A stretch of 64,000 nucleotides of DNA from the NCBI RefSeq assembly GCF_945957465.1, contig NZ_CAMFLC010000003.1:62001-126000 (forward strand), given 5' to 3'. The notes under the pieces were generated by a model. That model ran no database searches and had not been told where the DNA came from. It was given only the letters and a program-made list of their open reading frames with translations. The DNA comes from an uncultured Leifsonia sp. GTDB lineage: Bacteria > Actinomycetota > Actinomycetes > Actinomycetales > Microbacteriaceae. The position numbers and the translations under genes are program-made. Positions 17,328-28,819 of this stretch are shown piece by piece (the stretch's first letter is position 1; every line of letters begins with the position of its first letter).

Positions 17328-17333
17328 ACTCTA
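17328..17333 (-). promoter_or_regulatory. -10 element for serA
   Basis: TAGAGT on the minus strand, the same hexamer as at ilvD and at the gene at 26232, here about 70 nt upstream of the GTG start. Confidence 0.45.
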
Positions 17334-17386
17334 GCGGGAGGGCGCGGGCGCTTTTCGCCGCGTTACAGCGTCACGGCCGCTGCCCG

Positions 17387-18118
17387 TCACCGGGTGGCGG
17401 CGACCGCCGCCCGGACCGTGAGCGGGTCCGTGATGTCGTAGTGTGCGTCGCCGCCGCCGGGGCCGCTCGACGGTCCGGAGACGGTCTGCCGGGCCGAGAG
17501 GTGCACGGCGTCGACTCCCGCTGCGATCAGCTCGGGGATGTCCTGCACGCGCACTCCCCCGCCCGCCATCACCTGCAGCCGGCCGCCGACCCGCTGGGCC
17601 AGCGCACGGAGACGGCCGGCGCCGTCGATGCTGCGTGCCGCACCTCCCGAGGTCAGGACGCGCGTCACGCCGAGGTCGATCAGTGTCTCGGCCGCCGTGT
17701 CCTGGTCGGCGAGCGTGTCGAATGCGCGGTGGAAGGTGACGTCGAGGTCGCCCGCGGCCGCCACGAATCGCTCGAGGGCCGCCCGGTCGATCCGTCCCGT
17801 CTCGTCGAGCGCTCCGACGACCACGCCGGCCGCTCCGGCCCGGCGAGCGAAACGGACGTCCGCGAGCGTCGTGTCGAGCTCGTCGGCGTCGTACACGAAT
17901 CCGCCGCCGCGCGGCCGGACCAGGACATGGACGAGGTCGGGCCGCCCCGCCCCCGCCGCCTCCTCGACCGCAGCCGCGACGAGTCCGGCGGACGGGGTCA
18001 GGCCGCCGGTGCCGAGTGCGACGCAGAGCTCGACCCGATCCGCACCGGCCGCGAGGGCGACACGTACGCCCGCGACATCCTGAACGGCGATCTCGACTGC
18101 GGCACGGTTGCGGGGCAT
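17387..18118 (-). CDS. cutC: CutC family protein
   Basis: A 243-residue TIM-barrel protein of the CutC family, named for copper homeostasis in E. coli though the molecular function is disputed. Typical motifs are VEIAVQDVAGVRVALAAGADRVELC at the N-terminus, VHVLVRPRGGGFVYDADEL, VVGALDETGRIDRAAL and the C-terminal VMAGGGVRVQDI. The length matches the family. The start at 18118 (MPRNRAAVEI) lies exactly six bases after TATCGT, so the mRNA appears leaderless; an upstream in-frame start at 18196 is rejected. No copper transporter or regulator is adjacent. Confidence 0.92.
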   Translation of the reverse strand: MPRNRAAVEIAVQDVAGVRVALAAGADRVELCVALGTGGLTPSAGLVAAAVEEAAGAGRPDLVHVLVRPRGGGFVYDADELDTTLADVRFARRAGAAGVVVGALDETGRIDRAALERFVAAAGDLDVTFHRAFDTLADQDTAAETLIDLGVTRVLTSGGAARSIDGAGRLRALAQRVGGRLQVMAGGGVRVQDIPELIAAGVDAVHLSARQTVSGPSSGPGGGDAHYDITDPLTVRAAVAATR

Positions 18119-18124
18119 GCGGCC

Positions 18125-18130
18125 ACGATA
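18125..18130 (-). promoter_or_regulatory. -10 of leaderless promoter for cutC
   Basis: TATCGT on the minus strand ends six bases before the ATG at 18118. Confidence 0.5.
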
Positions 18131-18210
18131 GCGGCATTCTCCGAGCCGCCGAGCCGGCGTAGCGTCGGATCCGAGGCGAAAGCACGAACCGACCACGGAG
18201 GGAGGCCGAC

Positions 18211-18399
18211 ATGCAAGCGACGATCGGAGACCGGATCTGCATCCGGGGCACCACGGTGGAGTCAGCCGACCGCCACGGCGAGGTGGTGGAGGTGCGCGGC
18301 GCGGACGGCGGTCCGCCCTATCTCGTGCGGTTCGACGACGGCCACGAGACGCTCGTCTTCCCCGGAACCGACGCGGTCATCGAGCACAGCGCCGTCTGA
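18211..18399 (+). CDS. DUF1918 protein
   Basis: A 62-residue single-domain DUF1918 protein, a small SH3-like beta barrel common in Actinobacteria and of unknown function. The pattern ATIGDRICIRGTTV, then GEVVEVRGADGGPPYLVRFDDGH and the terminal VFPGTDAVIEH, covers the whole family profile. GGAGGGAGG precedes the ATG. It is divergent from cutC and ends just before a strong hairpin. Confidence 0.93.
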   Translation: MQATIGDRICIRGTTVESADRHGEVVEVRGADGGPPYLVRFDDGHETLVFPGTDAVIEHSAV

Positions 18400-18431
18400 C
18401 GAGCGGCACGCCGCCTTCGATGCAGGGATGA

Positions 18432-18463
18432 CGAAGGGGCCGCGCCAGGGCGCGGCCCCTTCG
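18432..18463. terminator. bidirectional hairpin terminator
   Basis: A perfect 13-bp GC-rich stem (CGAAGGGGCCGCG at 18432-18444 and its complement at 18451-18463) with a 6-nt loop separates the convergent DUF1918 and ilvC genes. Confidence 0.8.
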
Positions 18464-18506
18464 TCGACGTCAGGACGTCAGGGTGCTGTGGTGCGCGACT
18501 GAGGGA

Positions 18507-20092
<1,586 letters not shown>

Positions 20093-20094
20093 GG

Positions 20095-21900
20095 TTACTC
20101 CTCTCCGAAGGCGGGGCTGTGGTCGCGGGCGTACTGCACGTAGCTGTTGCTGACGCCCTGCGGGACCATCGGCCACACCATGGCGTCGGCGCTGACGACG
20201 AAGTCGATGACGACCGGCCGGTCGTTCGTCTCCAGCGCCAGCTTGATGGCCGCGTCGACCTCCTCCTCTTTCGTGACGCGGATGCCGAGGGCGCCGTACG
20301 CCTCGGCGAGCTTCACGAAGTCGGGCACGCGCACGGTGTCGTGACCGGTGTTGAGGTCGGTGTTCGAGTAGCGGCCGTCGTAGAACAGCGTCTGCCACTG
20401 GCGCACCATCCCGAGCGACGAGTTGTTGATGATCGCCACCTTGATCGGGATGTCGTTGATCGTGCAGGTGGCGAGCTCCTGATTCGTCATCTGGAAGCAG
20501 CCGTCGCCGTCGATCGCCCACACCACCCGGTCGGGCTGGGCCACCTTGGCGCCCATCGCCGCGGGCACGGAGTAGCCCATCGTGCCTGCGCCGCCCGAGT
20601 TGAGCCAGGAGTTGGGGCGCTCGTACTTGATGAACTGCGCCGCCCACATCTGGTGCTGCCCGACCCCGGCGGTGTAGATGGCCTCCGGCCCGGTCAGCTC
20701 GCCGATGCGCTGGATGATGTGCTGCGGCGCGAGCAGGCCGTCACTGGTCGGCGTGTACCCGAGCGGGAACTCCTCGCGGAGCCCGTTGAGGTACGTCCAC
20801 CATTCGACCAGGTCGGGCTCGGCGCCCCGGGTGGCCTCTCGGAAGGCCGCGGTCAGATCGACGATGACGTCCTTGGCATCGCCGACGATGGGGACGTCGG
20901 CGACGCGGATCTTGGAGATCTCGGCAGGGTCGACGTCGACGTGCACGATCTTCGCGTTCGGGGCGAAGAGGGAGGTGTTGCCGGTGACCCGGTCGTCGAA
21001 GCGCGCGCCGAGGGAGACGATGAGGTCGGACTCCTGGAGGGCGAGCACCGCGGGGACCGTGCCGTGCATGCCGGGCATGCCGAGGTGCTGCTGGTGCGTG
21101 TCCGGGAAGGCCCCGCGCGCCATCAGTGTGGTCACGACCGGCGCTCCGGTGGCCTCGGCGAGCTCGAGGAGCTCCTGCGAAGCCCGGGAGCGGATCACGC
21201 CTCCCCCGACGTAGAGCACCGGCTTCTTGGACTCGGCCAGCAGCTGGGCGGCGGCCAGGATCTGCTTTCCGTGGGCCTTGGTGATCGGTCGGTAGCCCGG
21301 CAGGTCGATCTTGGGAGGCCAGACGAACGGCACCTCGTTCTGCTGCGCGTCCTTGGTGATGTCGACCAGGACGGGCCCCGGGCGCCCGGTTCCGGCGATG
21401 TGGTACGCCGCGGCGATGGTCGCCGGGATGTCCTCGGCCTTCTTGACCAGGAAGGAGTGCTTGGTGATCGGCATCGTGATGCCGACGATGTCGGCTTCCT
21501 GGAACGCGTCGGTGCCCATGAGGGTGGAGAAGACCTGGCCCGTGATGAACACGACGGGAACCGAGTCCATGTGCGCGTCCATGATGGCGGTGACCAGGTT
21601 CGTCGCGCCGGGCCCGGAGGTCGCCATCGCGACGCCGACCTTGTTGGAGGCCGACGCGTAGCCTTCGGCCGCGTGACCGCCGCCCTGCTCGTGACGGACC
21701 AGGATGTGCCGGATGACGGACGAGTCCATGATGGCGTCGTAGATGGGGAGGATCGCGCCGCCCGGCAGCCCGAAGACGTCGGTGACGCCGAGGAGCTCGA
21801 GGGTGCGGACGACCGACTGGGAGCCGGTCAGGGTTTCGGGCGACGCCTTTCCTGGCGTCGCGGAGGGCAACACTGTGCTGGGGGTTGCATCCGGCGTCAT
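20095..21900 (-). CDS. ilvB: acetolactate synthase large (catalytic) subunit
   Basis: A 601-residue ThDP-dependent enzyme making acetolactate or acetohydroxybutyrate from pyruvate. The catalytic glutamate is in [16 protein letters not shown] near residue 70; the FAD/quinone-oxidase middle domain contains [10 protein letters not shown]; the ThDP-Mg site reads [15 protein letters not shown] near residue 465, followed by [12 protein letters not shown]. An N-terminal 25-residue extension is low in complexity. It lies 55 bases after ilvD, and ilvN follows. Confidence 0.97.
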   Translation of the reverse strand: MTPDATPSTVLPSATPGKASPETLTGSQSVVRTLELLGVTDVFGLPGGAILPIYDAIMDSSVIRHILVRHEQGGGHAAEGYASASNKVGVAMATSGPGATNLVTAIMDAHMDSVPVVFITGQVFSTLMGTDAFQEADIVGITMPITKHSFLVKKAEDIPATIAAAYHIAGTGRPGPVLVDITKDAQQNEVPFVWPPKIDLPGYRPITKAHGKQILAAAQLLAESKKPVLYVGGGVIRSRASQELLELAEATGAPVVTTLMARGAFPDTHQQHLGMPGMHGTVPAVLALQESDLIVSLGARFDDRVTGNTSLFAPNAKIVHVDVDPAEISKIRVADVPIVGDAKDVIVDLTAAFREATRGAEPDLVEWWTYLNGLREEFPLGYTPTSDGLLAPQHIIQRIGELTGPEAIYTAGVGQHQMWAAQFIKYERPNSWLNSGGAGTMGYSVPAAMGAKVAQPDRVVWAIDGDGCFQMTNQELATCTINDIPIKVAIINNSSLGMVRQWQTLFYDGRYSNTDLNTGHDTVRVPDFVKLAEAYGALGIRVTKEEEVDAAIKLALETNDRPVVIDFVVSADAMVWPMVPQGVSNSYVQYARDHSPAFGEE

Positions 21901-21955
21901 GCCTTATCGATCCCTTACGTGCGAATGGTGGATGGAGCTGTGTCGAGGCGAAGGG

Positions 21956-23650
21956 CTACCCCGTGACCGCGCCCTCCGCAGCGGAGCGCACGAGCTTGGA
22001 GTACTTCGCGAGAACGCCACGGGTATAGCGCGGAGGAAGAGGCGCCCAGCCGTCACGGCGGGCGGTCAGCTCTGACTCGTCGACCAGTAGGTCGAGGGAG
22101 CGAGCCGCGATATCGACCCGTATCAGATCACCATCGCGCACGAAGGCGATGGGACCTGCGTCCACCGCTTCGGGTGCTATGTGGCCGATGCACAGGCCGG
22201 TTGTGCCGCCTGAGAATCGTCCGTCCGTCAATAGTAGTACATCCTTGCCGAGCCCCGCGCCCTTGATGGCGGCGGTGATCGCGAGCATCTCGCGCATGCC
22301 GGGGCCGCCCTTGGGGCCTTCGTAGCGGATGATCACGACGTCGCCCGCATTGATGCGCCCCTCGGTGAGTGCGTCCATGGCCGCGCGCTCGCGCTCGAAC
22401 ACGCGGGCCGGCCCCTCGAACACCTCGGCGTCGAAGCCGGCGGTCTTGACCACGGCGCCCTCCGGAGCGAGTGATCCCTTGAGGATCGTCAGGCCGCCCG
22501 TGGGGTGGATGGGGTTGTCGAGCGACCGCATGACGTTGCCGTCGGGAGCCGGCGGGTTGATCTCCGCGAGGTTCTCGGCGACGGTCTTGCCGGTGACCGT
22601 GAGGCAGTCGCCGTGCAGCAGCCCGGCGTCGAGGAGGGCCTTCATGACGACGGGGACGCCGCCGTGTCGGTCGACGTCGTTCATGACGTACTTGCCGAAC
22701 GGCTTGAGGTCGCCGATATGCGGAACCTTCGACCCGATGCGGTTGAAGTCGTCGATCGTGAGATCGACGTCGGCTTCGTGCGCGATCGCGAGGAGGTGCA
22801 GCACGACGTTGGTGGAGCCGCCGAAGGCCATCGCGACCGCGATCGCGTTCTCGAACGCCTTCTTGGTGAGGATGTCGCGCGCGGTGATGCCCTGCTTGAG
22901 CAGGTTCACGACCGCCTCGCCGGAGCGGTGCGCGAAGTAGTCACGACGGCGGTCGGCCGACGGCGGGGCCGCGGAGCCCGGGAGGCTCATGCCGAGTGCC
23001 TCCGCGACACTGGCCATGGTGTTGGCGGTGTACATGCCGCCGCAGGCGCCCTCGCCCGGCGCGATCGCGCACTCGATGCGCTTGAGATCCTCTTCGCTCA
23101 TCTTGCCGGCCTTGCACGCGCCGACGGCCTCGAACGAGTCGATGATCGTGACGTCCTTCTCGGTGCCGTCGCTGAGCTTCACCCAGCCGGGTGCGATCGA
23201 GCCCGCGTAGAGGAAGACGGCCGCCAGATCGAGCCGGGCCGCCGCCATGAGCATGCCGGGCAGGGACTTGTCGCAGCCCGCGAGCAGCACCGTGCCGTCG
23301 AGGCGCTCGGCCATCATGACCGTCTCGACCGAGTCGGCGATGACCTCGCGCGAGACGAGCGAGAAGTGCATGCCCTCGTGGCCCATGGAGATGCCGTCCG
23401 AGACCGAGATCGTGCCGAACTGCAGCGGGTACCCGCCTCCGGAGTGCACGCCCTCTTTCGCACCCTGCGCGAGGCGGTCGAGCGAGAGGTTGCAGGGTGT
23501 GATCTCGTTCCACGAGCTCGCGATTCCGATCTGGGGCTTCTCCCAGTCGGCGTCGCCCATGCCCACGGCCCGGAGCATCCCGCGGCTCGTGGTGGCTTCG
23601 ATCCCGTCCGTGACGACGCGCGAACGCGGCTTCCAATCGATCTCTGGCAT
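21956..23650 (-). CDS. ilvD: dihydroxy-acid dehydratase
   Basis: A 564-residue Fe-S dehydratase, the third step of valine and isoleucine synthesis. The cluster ligands occur in [22 protein letters not shown] and [15 protein letters not shown]; the C-terminal [28 protein letters not shown] segment is present. Its length is standard. The ATG at 23650 directly follows TAGAGT plus six bases, so the operon mRNA appears to start on the start codon and there is no room for a leader-peptide attenuator. It is the first gene of ilvDBNC here. Confidence 0.97.
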   Translation of the reverse strand: MPEIDWKPRSRVVTDGIEATTSRGMLRAVGMGDADWEKPQIGIASSWNEITPCNLSLDRLAQGAKEGVHSGGGYPLQFGTISVSDGISMGHEGMHFSLVSREVIADSVETVMMAERLDGTVLLAGCDKSLPGMLMAAARLDLAAVFLYAGSIAPGWVKLSDGTEKDVTIIDSFEAVGACKAGKMSEEDLKRIECAIAPGEGACGGMYTANTMASVAEALGMSLPGSAAPPSADRRRDYFAHRSGEAVVNLLKQGITARDILTKKAFENAIAVAMAFGGSTNVVLHLLAIAHEADVDLTIDDFNRIGSKVPHIGDLKPFGKYVMNDVDRHGGVPVVMKALLDAGLLHGDCLTVTGKTVAENLAEINPPAPDGNVMRSLDNPIHPTGGLTILKGSLAPEGAVVKTAGFDAEVFEGPARVFERERAAMDALTEGRINAGDVVIIRYEGPKGGPGMREMLAITAAIKGAGLGKDVLLLTDGRFSGGTTGLCIGHIAPEAVDAGPIAFVRDGDLIRVDIAARSLDLLVDESELTARRDGWAPLPPRYTRGVLAKYSKLVRSAAEGAVTG

Positions 23651-23656
23651 GTGACA

Positions 23657-23662
23657 ACTCTA
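23657..23662 (-). promoter_or_regulatory. -10 of leaderless promoter for the ilv operon
   Basis: TAGAGT on the minus strand ends six bases before the ATG at 23650, putting +1 on the A of the start codon. The gap to otsB upstream is only 71 bp. Confidence 0.6.
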
Positions 23663-23721
23663 GGACCGTTTGGATGCCCGCTCGTCCATACGTCCGCCGC
23701 CGTGGAGAACGCGCGGCCGCG

Positions 23722-24567
23722 TCAGGTTGTGGAGGACGGCCGCGCGCCGGCACGGGCGTCGGCGAGCAGCGTCAGCAGGGTGGCGATGGCCCGCTCGTCG
23801 GCGACGCGGAACTGCGCGGCCGTCTCGCCCTCGCCCACCTTGATCCCGACATCGCCCGTGCTGGGATCGAGCACGGAGAAGCCGTCCTCGTCGGTCACGT
23901 CATCGCCGGCGAAGAGCACGGCGGTCGCGCCGGTGTACTCGCGCAGCCGCTGGATCCCGTCGCCCTTGTGCGCCTCGCGCACGGAGAACTCGATGATGTC
24001 CTTGCCGTCGCGCACCGTGAGACCGTCGCTGACGGCGCCGGCGGCCTCGTACGCTGCAGCCACGACCTCGGCGCCGCGGCCACCCTCCACCGTGCGGTAG
24101 TGCACGCCGTAGCCGACCGGCTTGACCTCGAGCTTGGTGCCGGGGAACGAGTCCACCAGCTCCCGGAGCGCGTCGCCGAGTCGCGTCAGGGTGTCGCGCT
24201 CGGCGTCCGTGAGGTCGAGCGCCACACCGTCGCGGCCGAAGCGGATCTCCACCCCGTGGGAGCCGATCAGCAGCGCGTCCTCGTCGGCCTCCGTCACGAT
24301 CTCCAGGCTCTCGAGCGGACGCCCGGAGACATAGGCGACCCAGGTCCGCGGCAGGTGCTCGAGCCGGTCGAGGGCCGCCTTCGACTCCGGGAGCGCACGA
24401 GCGCCGCGCGGCACGTCGACGAAGGGGGCGAGCGTGCCGTCGAAGTCGAGGGCGAGCAGGAGTCGCTCGGCCGAGGCGAGCCGCGCCACGGCGTTGGCGA
24501 GGGCGATGGCGGCGGGCTGGGGCGGTGCCGTCCGGTTCTGCGCGGACGAGGAGGAGGTGTCGGTCAT
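23722..24567 (-). CDS. otsB: trehalose-6-phosphate phosphatase
   Basis: A 281-residue HAD-superfamily phosphatase that releases trehalose from trehalose 6-phosphate. HAD motif I is LLALDFDGTLAPFVD near residue 43, motif II includes YVSGRPLESL, and motif IV is LFAGDDVTDEDGFS near residue 220. A short variable N-terminus precedes motif I. It lies 12 bases after the otsA stop and is clearly co-transcribed; the order is otsA-otsB. Confidence 0.95.
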   Translation of the reverse strand: MTDTSSSSAQNRTAPPQPAAIALANAVARLASAERLLLALDFDGTLAPFVDVPRGARALPESKAALDRLEHLPRTWVAYVSGRPLESLEIVTEADEDALLIGSHGVEIRFGRDGVALDLTDAERDTLTRLGDALRELVDSFPGTKLEVKPVGYGVHYRTVEGGRGAEVVAAAYEAAGAVSDGLTVRDGKDIIEFSVREAHKGDGIQRLREYTGATAVLFAGDDVTDEDGFSVLDPSTGDVGIKVGEGETAAQFRVADERAIATLLTLLADARAGARPSSTT

Positions 24568-24579
24568 TCGATTCTCGGG

Positions 24580-26058
<1,479 letters not shown>

Positions 26059-26219
26059 CAGTTCGTACGTTTCGGTTCGTGCTGTTTCGGACGTCGTGCT
26101 GATGGTGGGTCAACTCCCCCGTCGAGGTCGGATGCTCGTACCGTCACAGTACCAGCGCGCTCGGGAACGTCAGGGGGCTTGCGTTACCGGTGCGACACGG
26201 CTCGTTCAGCACCGGTGAT

Positions 26220-26225
26220 TAGAGT
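26220..26225 (+). promoter_or_regulatory. -10 of leaderless promoter at 26232
   Basis: TAGAGT ends six bases before the GTG at 26232, giving a leaderless transcript whose first codons are GTG-ATG. Confidence 0.55.
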
Positions 26226-26231
26226 GACGAC

Positions 26232-27164
26232 GTGATGCGCATCGGCATGGGCACGACCTGCGTCTACCCGCTCGGGGTCGAAGCAGCCTTCCGCACGGCC
26301 GCCGAGCTCGGCTTCGACGGCGTCGAGGTGATGGTCACACGCGACGAGACGACCCAGTCCGTTCGGGCGCTGCGGGCTCTCGCCGAGCGCTACGGGACGC
26401 GGGTGCTGAGCATCCACGCTCCGGTCCTGCTGCTGACCCACTTCGTATGGGGTCGCGACCCCCGCGTCAAGCTCGAGCGGTCGGCGGAGCTCGCCGCCGA
26501 GCTCGGAGCGGACACCGTCGTCGTCCATCCGCCGTTCCGCTGGCAGTCGGGTTACGCGGAGGACTTCCTCGGCATCGTCCGGGCGACGGCAGAGGCGACC
26601 GGGATCGTCGTCGCGGTCGAGAACATGTTCCCGTGGAAGGTCGCCGGACGATCGATGGCCGGGTACGTTCCGCACTGGAACCCCGTCGGGATGGACTGCG
26701 ACGCGGTCACGCTCGATTTCTCGCACGCGGCCCTCAGCGGCGTGGACGGCCTCGAACTGGCGCGGGCGCTCGGCCACCGGCTCCGCCACGTGCACCTGTG
26801 CGACGGCTCCGGAGCCCCCGGGCACCCGCAGGCCGACGACTCGCGGGTGTTCGACGAGCACCTGGTGCCCGGTCGCGGCCGCCAGCCGGTCGCCGCGGTG
26901 CTCCGATCGCTCGCCGCCTCCGGGTGGAGCGGCTCGATCGTCGCGGAGGTCAACACCCGGAAGGCCCGAGACGCCGGCGAACGCCGCGCGATGCTGCAGG
27001 AGACCCTCGACTTCGCCCGTGCGCACACCGCGCCGACGGCCGGTGAAGCGGAGGGCGGGCCGTTGCCGCCCGCCGCTACTGCGCCCGGCCCAGCAGTCTC
27101 ACCAGCGCGCTCGAGTACTGCCCGTAACCCGTTGCGGTCGGGTGGAAGGCGTCGGTCCCGCTGA
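26232..27164 (+). CDS. sugar phosphate isomerase/epimerase-like TIM barrel protein
   Basis: A 310-residue AP-endonuclease-2/xylose-isomerase-like TIM barrel protein. It starts MRIGMGTTCVYPLGVE and carries the family's metal-site pattern: SIHAP (His), VVVHPPF (His), VAVENMF (Glu), LDFSHA (Asp/His), HVHLCDG (His) and IVAEVNT (Glu). The GTG at 26232 or ATG at 26235 would be the start of a leaderless mRNA. The last ~35 residues (from about PLPPAATAPG) are basic and unstructured and overlap the 3' end of the convergent lipase gene by 89 bp, so they are probably not part of the ancestral domain. The substrate is not known. Confidence 0.82.
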   Translation: MMRIGMGTTCVYPLGVEAAFRTAAELGFDGVEVMVTRDETTQSVRALRALAERYGTRVLSIHAPVLLLTHFVWGRDPRVKLERSAELAAELGADTVVVHPPFRWQSGYAEDFLGIVRATAEATGIVVAVENMFPWKVAGRSMAGYVPHWNPVGMDCDAVTLDFSHAALSGVDGLELARALGHRLRHVHLCDGSGAPGHPQADDSRVFDEHLVPGRGRQPVAAVLRSLAASGWSGSIVAEVNTRKARDAGERRAMLQETLDFARAHTAPTAGEAEGGPLPPAATAPGPAVSPARSSTARNPLRSGGRRRSR

Positions 27165-27948
27165 CGTTGACCCAGGGCGCCTTCGATCCGATGCCGTGAC
27201 CGGCGAAGTCGACGCCGACGTACGTGATCGGAACGCCGGCGGCCCGCTGGGCGGAGACGACGTCCTGGATCGTCTGATTGAGCCCGAGCGCCGCCGCGTT
27301 GATGGCTGTGGCCGTACCGAAGTCGGCTGCCTTCGGGTTCGAGTTGTCGAAGATGACGACGTACCCGGTGACGACGATGCGTGCGTTGGGCGCGGCGTCG
27401 TGGACGGCTCCGTACACGGCGGAAAGGCGCTGCGGGAGGATGTTGAGGAGCGAGAGCGCGGACGACACGCCGTCTCGGCAGGCCACTGCTTTGCCTGCCG
27501 AGCATTCCGCGGCGATGTCGGCGACGCCCAGGTCGTTCCCGCCCACGCTCACCGTCACCAGGTCGGTGCGGTCGTCGAGCGCGATGAGCTGGTGCTTGAG
27601 CAGGTCGGAGGTCGTCGCCCCCGCGCACGCCGCGTTGACGACGAGGTCGATCCCGGCCGCGCGGGCGAAGTCGTTCGGGTAGCTGTTCGGACTGAGCCGG
27701 CACTTGCCCGACTCGTCTCCGCCGCCCATCCCCGCCGAGAAGGAGTCGCCCAGCGCGACGTACCGCGTGCGCTCCGTCAGCGGCTTCCTGGGGAACGGAT
27801 CGGGAGTCGGAGAGGCGGTGGGTGTCGGCCGCGGAGTCGCGTCGGGTGCGATGTCCGGCGCGCCGGGTGAGGCGCAGGCGGCCGTGGCGAGGAGCACGAA
27901 CGCGCCCAGGGCGGCCGTGAGAGCGGAGGGAAGCACTCTGCGTCGCAT
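27076..27948 (-). CDS. SGNH/GDSL hydrolase, probable lipoprotein
   Basis: A 290-residue secreted esterase/lipase-like protein. A signal peptide (MRRRVLPSALTAALGAFVLLATAAC) ends in a lipobox-like TAAC, so it is probably anchored through cysteine 25, followed by a Pro/Thr linker. SGNH blocks are all present: GDSFSAG (Ser), NAACAGATTSDLL (Gly), GGNDLG (Asn) and DAFHPTATGY (Asp/His). Six further cysteines may form disulfides. The ATG at 27948 lies seven bases after TAACGT with no clear ribosome binding site. Its 3' end overlaps the convergent isomerase-like gene. Confidence 0.88.
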   Translation of the reverse strand: MRRRVLPSALTAALGAFVLLATAACASPGAPDIAPDATPRPTPTASPTPDPFPRKPLTERTRYVALGDSFSAGMGGGDESGKCRLSPNSYPNDFARAAGIDLVVNAACAGATTSDLLKHQLIALDDRTDLVTVSVGGNDLGVADIAAECSAGKAVACRDGVSSALSLLNILPQRLSAVYGAVHDAAPNARIVVTGYVVIFDNSNPKAADFGTATAINAAALGLNQTIQDVVSAQRAAGVPITYVGVDFAGHGIGSKAPWVNVSGTDAFHPTATGYGQYSSALVRLLGRAQ

Positions 27949-28021
27949 CGAGCACACGTTACCCGCTGGTCCTCGCGGTTCGATCAGAACCGGCGCAATG
28001 GTCTCTGGGTATCGTGGCCGG

Positions 28022-28684
28022 TCAGACCCGCTCGGTGAGCGCGAGGAGGACGGCGGGCACCGACTCCGACAGGCGTTCCGAGAACTTGCGTCCGTCACCG
28101 GAGAGCAGTGCGCGTGCCTCGCCGTTCGCGCACAGCTCGGCGATGAGGCGCACCGCCTCCTCCGGATCGATCGTGAAGCGCCGCCGGGCGCTGGCGAGCG
28201 CGGCGACGACGGTCTCGGTGAGCTCTTGGAAGAAGCCGTCCTGGTAGCGCAGGAAGTCGGCCGAGATCTCCGGGTCGCGCAGCGCGAGCAGCAGGAACTC
28301 GGACTGGACGAGCCACCAGCGCCGGTCGTCCGACTGGAGTTCGAGGATGCGGGTGATCGTGCGGACGACGTCGGCGTCGTCGAGCTCGACGCCTCCGGCC
28401 CCGACGAGCGGCCGCAGGAATTTCTCGACACCGGCGTCGAGCTGCTGGAGCCGCATGACCTTCTCGCGCTCCATCAATGCGAAGAACAGCTCTTCTTTGC
28501 TGGTGAAGTTCGAGTAGAACGCGCCGCGCGTGAAGCCCGCCGCCTCGACGATCGTCTCGACGCTCGCCGCTTTGACGCCCTGCTCGGCGAAGACGTCGAA
28601 CGCCGCGTCGAGCAGGCGCTCCCTGGTGCGCCGACGGCGTGCGGACTCGACGGGGGCGTCGTCTCTGAGAGCCGTGCTGTCCAA
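28022..28684 (-). CDS. TetR-family repressor of the MMPL operon
   Basis: A 220-residue TetR regulator with the recognition helix region SVETIVEAAGFTRGAFYSNFTSKEELF near residues 42-68 and a helical ligand domain. The start is a TTG at 28684, preceded by AGGAAGG at the right spacing; no ATG or GTG fits. Two copies of GATACA-N4-TGTATC lie between it and the divergent MMPL gene, strongly suggesting autoregulation and control of the export operon. Confidence 0.9.
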   Translation of the reverse strand: MDSTALRDDAPVESARRRRTRERLLDAAFDVFAEQGVKAASVETIVEAAGFTRGAFYSNFTSKEELFFALMEREKVMRLQQLDAGVEKFLRPLVGAGGVELDDADVVRTITRILELQSDDRRWWLVQSEFLLLALRDPEISADFLRYQDGFFQELTETVVAALASARRRFTIDPEEAVRLIAELCANGEARALLSGDGRKFSERLSESVPAVLLALTERV

Positions 28685-28711
28685 GCTGAAACCTTCCTGG
28701 ATCGAGTTCCC

Positions 28712-28727
28712 GATACACGAGTGTATC
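28712..28727. promoter_or_regulatory. TetR operator site 1
   Basis: GATACACGAGTGTATC is a dyad of the form GATACA-N4-TGTATC. It lies about 28 bp upstream of the tetR TTG start. Confidence 0.8.
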
Positions 28728-28745
28728 CGATACAGTCGGGGCGTC

Positions 28746-28761
28746 GGATACAAAGCTGTAT
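28746..28761. promoter_or_regulatory. TetR operator site 2
   Basis: GATACAAAGCTGTATC repeats the same GATACA-N4-TGTATC dyad 34 bp centre to centre from site 1. A third half-site (GATACA) lies between the two at 28729. Confidence 0.8.
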
Positions 28762-28819
28762 CGAAACCCTTTCGACGGCCCGGCCACCGGTTCCGTCGGT
28801 CCCTACTGCTGGAGAACGT

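Noticed and set aside
15569..18502. 977-codon plus-strand ORF antisense to serA and cutC
   Set aside because: It has no domain, starts upstream without a ribosome binding site and covers two well-identified genes on the other strand.
27704..28819. Long N-terminal extension of the MMPL ORF
   Set aside because: It would run antisense through the lipase and TetR genes and across the operators; the GTG at 28820 with GGAGA upstream begins directly before the first membrane helix.
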